A stretch of 64,000 nt of DNA from Prevotella sp. (lineage in GTDB: Bacteria; Bacteroidota; Bacteroidia; Bacteroidales; Bacteroidaceae): positions 186,001 to 250,000 of the forward strand of contig JAFZAH010000040.1 of assembly GCA_017548275.1 (NCBI GenBank). The letters run 5' to 3'. Positions 18,607 to 25,897 of the stretch are shown piece by piece (the first letter of the stretch is position 1; each line of letters starts with the position of its first letter). The notes below the pieces were generated by a model, which saw only the letters and a program-made list of their open reading frames with translations, made no database searches and was not told the DNA's origin. Made by a program: the position numbers and the translations under genes.

Positions 18607-19704
18607 TTATTTGGCAAAATACTTATGTAACTGTTCAAATGGGATGACATAATGAAAAAGTCCTTCAGAATACGTGCCAATCTGGTATGGTTGGAAACTG
18701 AAGACCACTCCATCTGGCATAATCGCCGCTTGTGGCAGCACATTTTTACCGATGTATCTGTCATCCTTTTCCATTCGCTCTTCCAAGATATTTTTCACCT
18801 TATCTATTTGTCCCTTCCTGAAGAGGTTGTCATTATTGACCATCCGATGGTTTTTCATATCAAAGGTTACATACCTCTCAGCCGGAAAATCATGTGCTCC
18901 ATAGGCAAAGAAATCGGTAGAGATAAACAATGTGACATAGTCTTCGGTAACGTATCGCGGAGTAATAAACGCTCTCAGATAACACAAAGGATAGCCGAAA
19001 TCTTCGTTCTTGAGATAATACACCTGCCTCATATACACATCACGGTAATGGTCAAGCACGTCTTGCCCGACACTTTTATCCTGCAGGAGGAACGCCGCCG
19101 GGTTGTTTTTTCTCAATATAGCCATGGGCAACTGCGAATCATCAATGTTTGTCTCCATGAACACATCGTCGAAATAGATGGCATCCATATTCGTAAAGTT
19201 ATCGATGAAATCTACAATCCAGTCACGGATAACATCCCATGCCTCTCCATCAGCGATTGGATAATCCACCAAGAGTTCACATCCGAAGTTGTTGGTATCG
19301 CACGCACGGAAGTTACATGGCGAAGTGGCCTCGCAACGTTCAAACAACAATGGATATTCGTTCTCGACGAACATACTGTCGTGTTTCAACTCCGAAAGAG
19401 GTCGGCTCAATCTCTCATAGCCAAGTCTGGCATAGACGTTCCCATCACAGAAAATGGTATCCTCGGGCACCGCCGGTCCGATGATATACCGTTCTCCCCG
19501 CTCACTTAAAAGCGAGACGAAGTGTACATCGTTGTAATCGACATACAACATGTAATAATGTATCCCATCGACCGTCATGAGCGAGTCGGTAGAGATGTTC
19601 AGGAAATCGTCCATGAATCCCGCATACTTTTGAGCATACGAGTTTAGCGGTGTCCATACGAGCATGGACAGCACTACGACAAGGCCAGAGAAAAATCTTT
19701 TCAT
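18607..19704 (-). CDS. Secreted DUF3298/RsiV-like protein
   Basis: 365 residues with a signal peptide (about 1-25, ending NSYAQ). The C-terminal part carries the DUF3298 pattern: FDMKNHRMVNNDNLFR, then GVVFSFQPYQIGTYSEGLFH and VIPFEQLHKYF. In this family the domain is found in periplasmic or surface proteins such as RsiV, some of which bind lysozyme; the same role here is not shown. The N-terminal 190 residues, with several Cys (CEATSPCNFRACD), are not recognised. It sits 24 bases after the aldo/keto reductase gene and 9 before the CDF gene. Confidence 0.75.
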   Translation of the reverse strand: MKRFFSGLVVVLSMLVWTPLNSYAQKYAGFMDDFLNISTDSLMTVDGIHYYMLYVDYNDVHFVSLLSERGERYIIGPAVPEDTIFCDGNVYARLGYERLSRPLSELKHDSMFVENEYPLLFERCEATSPCNFRACDTNNFGCELLVDYPIADGEAWDVIRDWIVDFIDNFTNMDAIYFDDVFMETNIDDSQLPMAILRKNNPAAFLLQDKSVGQDVLDHYRDVYMRQVYYLKNEDFGYPLCYLRAFITPRYVTEDYVTLFISTDFFAYGAHDFPAERYVTFDMKNHRMVNNDNLFRKGQIDKVKNILEERMEKDDRYIGKNVLPQAAIMPDGVVFSFQPYQIGTYSEGLFHYVIPFEQLHKYFAK

Positions 19705-19728
19705 TTTATATCAACTATCTTATTGGTC

Positions 19729-21141
19729 TTATGCCCCCAAATCATCGAGGGTATTTTGTTTTAACTTCTCCACAAATTCATCAATTCTTTGCAACTCCCT
19801 GTGTATTCTGATGTTTTGCGGGCAATGTGGTTCACACTGACCACATCCGATACAGTGAGAAGCCTGACGTTCACGGGGCACCGTACGGTCGAGGCTAATG
19901 AGGTATTTTCTCTTGTTGCTTTCGAAATCCTCACTTTGCACGTCATTGGGTAATATACCTTCGTTTTTGAATTTGTTATAATGTACGAAAATGGCCGGAA
20001 TATTCACCCCATAGGGACAAGGCATGCAATAATTGCAATCATTACATGGGATGGTCTCCACACCAACAATCTTCCTTGCCATCTCATAAAGAAACTCTTT
20101 CTCCTTATCTGTAACGGGTTCCAGTGGGCAGAATGAGAGCAGATTGTCTTTCAAGTGTTCCATGTATGTCATACCACTCAGCACCGTAAGTACGCCGTCA
20201 GGCGAACCAGCATATCTGAAAGCCCATGACGCAACGCTGCGTTCTGGCGCCATTTTTTTCATCTCCCTCGTAATGAACTGCGGCACTTTTGCCAACCGTC
20301 CACCGAGTAATGGTTCCATAATAACTGCTGGAATGTTTCTTTTCTGCAGTTCGTCGTAAAGATATCGTGCATCAGTATTTCCCTGCCCGGCATAATCCCA
20401 ATCAAGATAATTCAATTGTATCTGCACGAAATCCCACTGATAAACATCATGCTTTGACATCAAGAAGTCAAACATCTCTTTGTCACCATGGAAGGAGAAT
20501 CCCAAGTGCCTGATTTTTCCTTTATTTCTCTCTTCCATGAGAAAATCAAGCATACCATTATCAACATATCTGCCGTTAAAGTTCTCCAATCCTCCTCCAC
20601 CAATGGCATGCAACAGATAATAATCAATATAATCAACCTGCAACTCATGGAACGAGTTGTTGTACATCTTGATTGATTCTTCTCTTGTCCACTGTGTCTC
20701 GTTGAAGTTCGACAATTTGGTCGCCACGAAATAGGATTCTCTGGGATATTTGTGCAGCGCGTCGCCCGTTGAACGCTCTGACATACCCTGACAATATGCG
20801 GGTGATGTGTCAAAATAGTTCACACCATGTTCAATCGCATAATCCACCAAACGGTTGACCGTTTCCTGGTCAATCACATCCTTTTCTTCATCGCCCTGTT
20901 TTTCTTTAACAGTCGGCAGGCGCATCATACCATAACCTAAGAGTGATATTTTCTTATGGGTTTTCTGATCCTCACGATATGTCATCTTTCCTTTCAGAGG
21001 TTCCACCTGATTGACATATTCATCGCTGATTTCCTCTGCCTTTTTATTTTTGCATCCGGTAAGTGCCGCAACAGTGACAGCACCACCTATGCCTATAGCC
21101 TTCAAGAATTTCCTTCGGCTGATATTTTGTTCATTCTTCAT
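19729..21141 (-). CDS. Tat-exported aldo/keto reductase lipoprotein with two [4Fe-4S] clusters
   Basis: 470 residues. The N-terminus is a clear twin-arginine signal (SRRKFLKAIG, residues 8-17) ending in a lipobox ALTGC (Cys30), so the folded protein is probably exported by Tat and lipid-anchored. The aldo/keto reductase barrel (about 60-345) shows the catalytic Asp/Tyr (NYFDTSPAY), Lys (VATKL) and His (YYLLHA). The C-terminus holds two ferredoxin-type clusters: CNDCNYCMPCP from about 366 and CIGCGQCEPHCP from about 430. Most AKR enzymes are cytoplasmic and use NADPH; an exported Fe-S version is more likely fed by a membrane electron carrier. It lies in one operon with tatA, tatC and a polyferredoxin. 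Substrate unknown. Confidence 0.92.
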   Translation of the reverse strand: MKNEQNISRRKFLKAIGIGGAVTVAALTGCKNKKAEEISDEYVNQVEPLKGKMTYREDQKTHKKISLLGYGMMRLPTVKEKQGDEEKDVIDQETVNRLVDYAIEHGVNYFDTSPAYCQGMSERSTGDALHKYPRESYFVATKLSNFNETQWTREESIKMYNNSFHELQVDYIDYYLLHAIGGGGLENFNGRYVDNGMLDFLMEERNKGKIRHLGFSFHGDKEMFDFLMSKHDVYQWDFVQIQLNYLDWDYAGQGNTDARYLYDELQKRNIPAVIMEPLLGGRLAKVPQFITREMKKMAPERSVASWAFRYAGSPDGVLTVLSGMTYMEHLKDNLLSFCPLEPVTDKEKEFLYEMARKIVGVETIPCNDCNYCMPCPYGVNIPAIFVHYNKFKNEGILPNDVQSEDFESNKRKYLISLDRTVPRERQASHCIGCGQCEPHCPQNIRIHRELQRIDEFVEKLKQNTLDDLGA

Positions 21142-21161
21142 GATGAGTATATAATCTTGGT

Positions 21162-22655
21162 TTATAATGATTTATGGACCTCATGTCCTTCGACATAGAT
21201 AGCAGAGAACGGTCTGGCGGGACACAAGTTTTCACATGCACCACATCCGATGCAAGTCATCTCATTGACTGAAGGAATCATGAATGACTCCTCATCGTCA
21301 GGGTCAGAAGGCACCATCTCAATGGCACCCACAGGACAGTGGCGGGCACAGTTGCCGCAATCCACCTCGTCGCGAAGAGATATACAGTTTTTCTTGATAA
21401 CGACCGCGTGTCCTATTTGTATTTCGGCTTTCTCTTCCCGTGTGACCGACTGGATAGCACCAGTGGGACACACTTCAGAGCAACGCGTGCACTCTGGTCT
21501 GCAATATCCACGCTCATACGACATGACTGGTTGCATGATGGTCATCAACCCTGTTGAGGGTCTCAACACCTGATTAGGACATTCTGACACACAGAGTTGG
21601 CATCCTGTGCATTTGCGAGCCATATTGTTCGCACTCCAAGAACCCGGAGGTGTGATGGGTGTTTGTCTTTCAGGTGCCACTTTCTCCTCAATGGCAGCCA
21701 ATCCGCCATCCACCTTTTTCTTTTCTTGTGCGATGACCGCAGTTGTCGCCAATGCAAGTCCCATGAGGAATGAGCGCTTAGCGCCATCGACCTGCTCTTT
21801 GTCAGGAGATTCGGTTGTCTCCACTTGAGCCTTCTTGAGTTTGATGCCATATTTCAACGCATCAAATTTGCATTTGGTGATACATTTTCCGCAAGCCACA
21901 CACCTGCTGTAATCCACCTGATGAGTCTTGTAATCAATGCATGATGCTTTACAATTCTTAGTACACAAACTGCAATTTTTACATTTGCCCTCATCGAAAT
22001 ACACTTTAAGCAGCGAGAAGCGTGAGAAGAATCCCAACACCGTGCCGACAGGACAAATCGTGTTGCAGTAAGTCCTGCCATTGCGCCATGCCAACCATCC
22101 CACAATAACAAATGTGAGCGCGGCAATGAGGAAGACTGGCGTGCTTTTAATCCACACATCGACATGGTAGAAAGTATAACTGTCCATTCTCTCAGCGATG
22201 GAAGCAAGCACATTGTTGCCCAACTCCCATACGGGCTGGAAAAGGTTTTGCGCAATACGACCGTATGAACTATAAGGTGCCAATAGAGCGACGAGAGACC
22301 CTATCCCTAACACTATGGCCACCACCATGACCACAAGCATAATATACCGTAACCAATTTACAGCAGGCGAATAGGTATAACGGTTCTTCTTTCTTTTACT
22401 GGCAATCCATGCCACAACATCTTGGAAAACGCCGAGAGGACAGATGACAGAACAATAGATACGCCCGAAAAGAAGCGTAAGAACTATCAATGCAATGATT
22501 ACCACCACATTAACTGCGAGCACAGCCGGCAGGAACTGTACTTTAGCCATCCATCCGAGAAATCCATGCAGCGTGCCTGTAAAATCCAGGAACAGCAATG
22601 TAATCAGCAGGAAAAAGGCCGCCGCCAAAATTCTTCTAATTCGATTCAACATCAT
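21162..22655 (-). CDS. NapH-NapG-like membrane polyferredoxin fusion
   Basis: 497 residues from ATG 22653-22655, 1 base after the tatC stop; a longer frame needs a TTG start inside tatC. The NapH-like half has about five membrane segments and two CxxxCP motifs (YCSVICPLG near 68, YCNTICPVG near 197). Two clusters follow (CKNCSLCTKNC, CVACGKCITKC, about 235-262). Around residue 293 comes KRSFLMGLALATTAVIAQ, a degenerate twin-arginine-like signal with a hydrophobic core. The NapG-like half then has four clusters (CTGCQLCVSECP, CTRCSEVCP, CGNCARHCP, CIGCGACENLCP). NapG normally has its own Tat signal, so this reads as a gene fusion. It probably carries electrons from the membrane to the exported reductase next door. 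Confidence 0.85.
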   Translation of the reverse strand: MMLNRIRRILAAAFFLLITLLFLDFTGTLHGFLGWMAKVQFLPAVLAVNVVVIIALIVLTLLFGRIYCSVICPLGVFQDVVAWIASKRKKNRYTYSPAVNWLRYIMLVVMVVAIVLGIGSLVALLAPYSSYGRIAQNLFQPVWELGNNVLASIAERMDSYTFYHVDVWIKSTPVFLIAALTFVIVGWLAWRNGRTYCNTICPVGTVLGFFSRFSLLKVYFDEGKCKNCSLCTKNCKASCIDYKTHQVDYSRCVACGKCITKCKFDALKYGIKLKKAQVETTESPDKEQVDGAKRSFLMGLALATTAVIAQEKKKVDGGLAAIEEKVAPERQTPITPPGSWSANNMARKCTGCQLCVSECPNQVLRPSTGLMTIMQPVMSYERGYCRPECTRCSEVCPTGAIQSVTREEKAEIQIGHAVVIKKNCISLRDEVDCGNCARHCPVGAIEMVPSDPDDEESFMIPSVNEMTCIGCGACENLCPARPFSAIYVEGHEVHKSL

Positions 22656-22656
22656 T

Positions 22657-23412
22657 TCATTTTTCTTTTTGTAGTTTCTTGACAATTAAGATACTTGTCT
22701 CGTAAAGCGCCCATATGGGCAACGACACAATCAATAGAGTAAAAATATCTGCTGTGGGAGTGATTATTGCCGCCACAATCAGTATCACCACCAACGCATG
22801 TTTCCGATAACGTTTCATCATCTTGGCAGAGATGATATTCAGTTTTCCCATGAGAGCCGCCACGACAGGCATCTCAAATACGATTCCAATCACAAGCGAC
22901 ATCATCATCAACGTATCGACGTAGGAATTGAGCGTGAGCATGTTTTCCACGTCTGGGCTCACTTGATATGTACCAAGGAATCGGGCAATGAGCGGGAAAA
23001 TCAGGAAGTAGTTGAGCAATGTACCAACGATAAACATCACATAGGCCGCCATGACAACAACAGACGCATATCTCCGTTCATTGCGATAGAGAGCAGGCGA
23101 TACAAAGCGGAACAGTTCGTAAAGAATGAGGGGGGAAGCCAACAAAAATCCCATATATGCAGCCATACGCAAATGCACCATTAACTGCTCTGTGAGTTGC
23201 GTATTGATCAGCCGCATGGTGAACGGCTCAGCCCCCAGCAACCTGTAAGTGATGAAGTCACTTTTAGTCGGCGCCAATATGACATCGAACAACAAGTCCT
23301 TGAGTGAGAAGCAGATGACAGCCATGACCGCCACAGCCGCCAACATTCTGAGTAACGACCCTCTGAGTTCATCTAGATGATCCCAAAACGTCATATTCTT
23401 CTCATCAGCCAT
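22657..23412 (-). CDS. tatC: Sec-independent translocase subunit TatC
   Basis: Receptor subunit that recognises twin-arginine signals and exports folded proteins. 251 residues, six membrane helices. The N-terminal FWDHLDELRGSLLR is the conserved signal-binding segment, and PLILYELFRFVSPALYRNERR carries the first periplasmic loop/helix-3 signature. PIWALYETSILIVKK ends the protein. It lies 15 bases after tatA and 1 base before the polyferredoxin gene, whose neighbour has a perfect Tat signal. Genes for the translocase and its likely substrates are therefore one unit. No TatB gene is present. Confidence 0.95.
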   Translation of the reverse strand: MADEKNMTFWDHLDELRGSLLRMLAAVAVMAVICFSLKDLLFDVILAPTKSDFITYRLLGAEPFTMRLINTQLTEQLMVHLRMAAYMGFLLASPLILYELFRFVSPALYRNERRYASVVVMAAYVMFIVGTLLNYFLIFPLIARFLGTYQVSPDVENMLTLNSYVDTLMMMSLVIGIVFEMPVVAALMGKLNIISAKMMKRYRKHALVVILIVAAIITPTADIFTLLIVSLPIWALYETSILIVKKLQKEK

Positions 23413-23427
23413 TCTTCCGTATGGTTA

Positions 23428-23619
23428 TTATTTGTTCGCCTCCTTTTCCTCCTGTTCCTTTTCCTCCTTGACGTCGTCATCAATCCCTTCCATACCATTT
23501 TTAAAACTCTTCACGCCTTTGCCCAACCCCTTCATCATCTCAGGAATTTTCTTTCCTCCGAAGAGCAGCAAGATGATGAAAGCGATAAAAATAATTTCGG
23601 GCAATCTCAGTCCAAACAT
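23428..23619 (-). CDS. tatA: Sec-independent translocase subunit TatA
   Basis: 63 residues, the size of TatA/TatE. A short membrane helix (PEIIFIAFIILLLFGGKKIP) carries the FGGKKIPE hinge of the family. An amphipathic helix (MMKGLGKGVKSFKNGM) and an acidic tail (EEKEQEEKEANK) follow. TatA subunits form the pore for folded cargo. It is the first gene of the six-gene operon that ends with the CDF exporter; promoter at 23691-23722. Confidence 0.95.
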   Translation of the reverse strand: MFGLRLPEIIFIAFIILLLFGGKKIPEMMKGLGKGVKSFKNGMEGIDDDVKEEKEQEEKEANK

Positions 23620-23690
23620 ATTTTCAAATACTTTTTAATTAAAGTTGTACAACTAAAAATGCTATTTCTCGGAAATTATACTTGATGTTG

Positions 23691-23722
23691 CAAATTTACA
23701 TAAAATAAATGATTCGCCACAA
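23691..23722 (-). promoter_or_regulatory. Promoter of the tat/redox operon
   Basis: Minus strand TAAATTTG (23691-23698) with TTG (23720-23722) 21 bases upstream. The -33 element is one base short of TTTG. Confidence 0.65.
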
Positions 23723-23792
23723 TATTTTTTTGAAAAATAAACTCATTATTTTCGCAAATCTTTGTACCTTCGCAGAAAATTTCAAGATATAG

Positions 23793-24839
23793 ATGAAACG
23801 CAAACTGACAAGCCGTCAAGTAACCTGGTTAGGGGGCTTCATCGGACTACTCATCACCGGTGGAATTGTAGGTTTATGGAGTACTATACGACATATAAAC
23901 AATGAAGAGATCAAAGAGAAGCAGGAGAAAGACTCCATTCGTATCTCCCAAAAAGAGCGCATAGCTGAAGAGGTAGCAGCCGAACAAGCCTTGCAAGACT
24001 CGATTGAGGTATATCAGAACACCCACTCTCCTCAAGTGATTGCCCACCGTATGCAAGTAATCCTTGCAGATGAGATGCGCCATGAAGGTAAACGTCCCTA
24101 TTACGACAAATACAGGACAGAATCTTTTAAAGAGGCGTGGCATGAAGCGGATGAATTTGATAAAGAGCCTCGCGAAGAAAAACCTGGCATGCGGTTTTAT
24201 GACATGCCATTCTATCAATTGATACCCGCAAAAATGATTCGAGATCTGGAAATCTCGCGTGTATATTATGTTACCAACGACCGTGCCCGTGCCGATGTGG
24301 ATTATCTGGTCAAACGCACCATCAAACTTGAAGAGGAAGAGAGAGACTCTACTTATTACGAGCACAAGACGGCCGTTTACAAACTGGTGTATCAAGACAA
24401 TGACTGGTATGTGGATGACAGGATGATAGACTATCAGTCAGAACGCGACTGTTTCAAGCGATATATGGAAGGTGAATTCTTCATCGATCCCATCGTGGAG
24501 GAGGTGTCTGATTCATTGTCAATTGATTCTCTTCTGAATAGAAACGGTTTTTACACCCCCGTAGAGAGAAAAACTGACAACAAACCAAAGTCGGACGCCA
24601 AGAAGCAAGAAGAGAAGCAAAAATCTGATGTGAAAAAGGAGGACAACAAGCAGAAGTCTGACAACAAGAAACAAGACAACAAGCAGAAGTCTGACAACAA
24701 AAAGCAGGACAACAAGCAGAAGTCTGACAACAAAAAGCAAGACAACAAGCAGAAGTCTGACAACAAAAAGCAGGACAACAAGCAGAAATCTGACAACAAA
24801 AAGAAAACTGATACTAAATCCAATTCAACCAAAAGATGA
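23793..24839 (+). CDS. Membrane-anchored protein with Lys-rich tandem repeats
   Basis: 348 residues. A single N-terminal membrane helix (WLGGFIGLLITGGIVGLW, about 13-30) is followed by a helical acidic/basic region, and a globular part of about 150 residues (FYDMPFYQLIPAKM, then VYYVTNDRARADVDYLV). The last 85 residues are a tandem repeat of SDNKKQDNKQK, strongly positive and without hydrophobic residues. The same strand continues with a lipoprotein gene whose ATG overlaps its stop (ATGA), so the pair is translationally coupled. No family recognised. The tail may bind polyanions such as nucleic acid or acidic glycan (inference). Confidence 0.78.
   Translation: MKRKLTSRQVTWLGGFIGLLITGGIVGLWSTIRHINNEEIKEKQEKDSIRISQKERIAEEVAAEQALQDSIEVYQNTHSPQVIAHRMQVILADEMRHEGKRPYYDKYRTESFKEAWHEADEFDKEPREEKPGMRFYDMPFYQLIPAKMIRDLEISRVYYVTNDRARADVDYLVKRTIKLEEEERDSTYYEHKTAVYKLVYQDNDWYVDDRMIDYQSERDCFKRYMEGEFFIDPIVEEVSDSLSIDSLLNRNGFYTPVERKTDNKPKSDAKKQEEKQKSDVKKEDNKQKSDNKKQDNKQKSDNKKQDNKQKSDNKKQDNKQKSDNKKQDNKQKSDNKKKTDTKSNSTKR
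24654..24812 (+). repeat. 33-bp coding tandem repeat (SDNKKQDNKQK)
   Basis: Four full 33-base units starting at 24654, 24687, 24720 and 24753, plus a partial fifth. Units 2 to 4 differ from each other only at isolated positions, which suggests recent expansion. The array is in frame with the gene. Confidence 0.85.
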
Positions 24840-25369
24840 AAAAAGCATCTACTTTTCTGGCTATTCTGATGATATTGTGTTTTTCTCTTGAAGGATGCAA
24901 GAAAACCCCGAAAGGAGATGACGAAAAATGGAAGCCGTGGACTGAATCTGACGACAAAAACCTGATTGAACCCGACAGTATCGAAACAGCCATAGATTCA
25001 TTAGCAACAGCCCGCGCTGATTCCATCGCCATAGCCGACTCATTGGCTCGTGCAGATAGCCTGCGTCAAGCACAATTGGCAAAAGAGGCCCACCAAGTGC
25101 TTCATGGACATGTGGGTGACAAAGAGGCATATATCAATTTCAGCAGCATTAACGGTACACACATTGTCGGCAATGCCGTCATCAATGGAAAGAGAAGTGA
25201 GATATCAGGTGAATACACCTCAGGCGACAAGCGAGGGATTGTTTTGGAGCAGATGGTTGCTAAAAAAGACAGCAACACGTTTAGAATCGAGGCGAATGCT
25301 ACGGAAAAAGGTTTCTCAGGGACTTATCACGAAGGAACTCACACATTGCCCGTCACGTTAGAGAGATGA
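24836..25369 (+). CDS. Lipoprotein, unknown function
   Basis: 177 residues with a lipoprotein signal (FLAILMILCFSLEGC, Cys21). A Ser/Ala/Asp-rich helical linker follows (about 50-85, ARADSIAIADSLARADSL). The C-terminal beta-rich domain of about 85 residues reads ISGEYTSGDKRGIVLEQMVA, then GFSGTYHEGTHTLPVTLE. Its ATG overlaps the stop of the repeat gene by 4 bases. It is probably a periplasm-facing partner of that protein; function unknown. Confidence 0.78.
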   Translation: MKKASTFLAILMILCFSLEGCKKTPKGDDEKWKPWTESDDKNLIEPDSIETAIDSLATARADSIAIADSLARADSLRQAQLAKEAHQVLHGHVGDKEAYINFSSINGTHIVGNAVINGKRSEISGEYTSGDKRGIVLEQMVAKKDSNTFRIEANATEKGFSGTYHEGTHTLPVTLER

Positions 25370-25399
25370 AATAGGCTAAGTAAAGTCATAACAACACAT

Positions 25400-25489
25400 A
25401 CCGTTCCTATGTCATAGGACGGTAGTTTAATTATATTCTCCCCTTTTATAGTATCAATAGAATATAGTCTATAGACACTATAAATGGGG
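25400..25489. other. Intergenic block of nested inverted repeats
   Basis: Between two convergent genes. A near-perfect hairpin (ACCGTTCCTATG paired with CATAGGACGGT, 25400-25423) is followed by a 13-bp inverted repeat with one mismatch (25440-25452 and 25477-25489), which encloses a further palindrome TATAGTCTATA (25463-25473). The first could be a terminator. The second lacks a T-run and is unexplained. Confidence 0.6.
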
Positions 25490-25551
25490 ATTAAAGTTCA
25501 GAAAAACGCACTAATCCGCGTCAGGATAATAGATGATATGATAATATAAAT

Positions 25552-25776
25552 CTATTCTTCCTTTATATCTCCACCACCGATTCTTTTTCTCGGTTTTCTG
25601 AAGTTATTGCCGATGAGAAACAGGAGCACACCGAGTCCAACCCACAATACGAGATAAAGTATAAACTTATGGGTCTCGCTGTTTTCCAAACTGTTATACT
25701 TGAAACTTAGGATTGCGCCACCGACAGCAATAACGGCTCCAAGTATCATATTGATAATACCAATCGTCTTTCTCAT
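25552..25776 (-). CDS. Small two-helix membrane protein
   Basis: 74 residues from ATG 25774-25776 (MRKTIGIINMILG). A longer frame exists but the extra 36 residues lie across the predicted -7 element (TATTTTTG, 25811-25818). Two membrane segments (INMILGAVIAVGGAI and ILYLVLWVGLGVLLFLIG) frame a short loop, and the tail is basic then acidic (FRKPRKRIGGGDIKEE). No family recognised. It is divergent from the thioredoxin-hydrolase fusion. Confidence 0.6.
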   Translation of the reverse strand: MRKTIGIINMILGAVIAVGGAILSFKYNSLENSETHKFILYLVLWVGLGVLLFLIGNNFRKPRKRIGGGDIKEE

Positions 25777-25897
25777 GATGAAAAAATGATTTAGGTTGTT
25801 AATTGCGATACAAAAATAAGAAAAAAAATAGATACCGCATGAAAAATCCGAAGAAAATAGTAAATTTGCATCAATATTTATCAATGATTACCTTCCT

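Noticed and set aside
24654..24812. Regular direct repeats that could suggest a CRISPR array
   Set aside because: Units are contiguous 33-base copies without spacers, in frame inside a gene.
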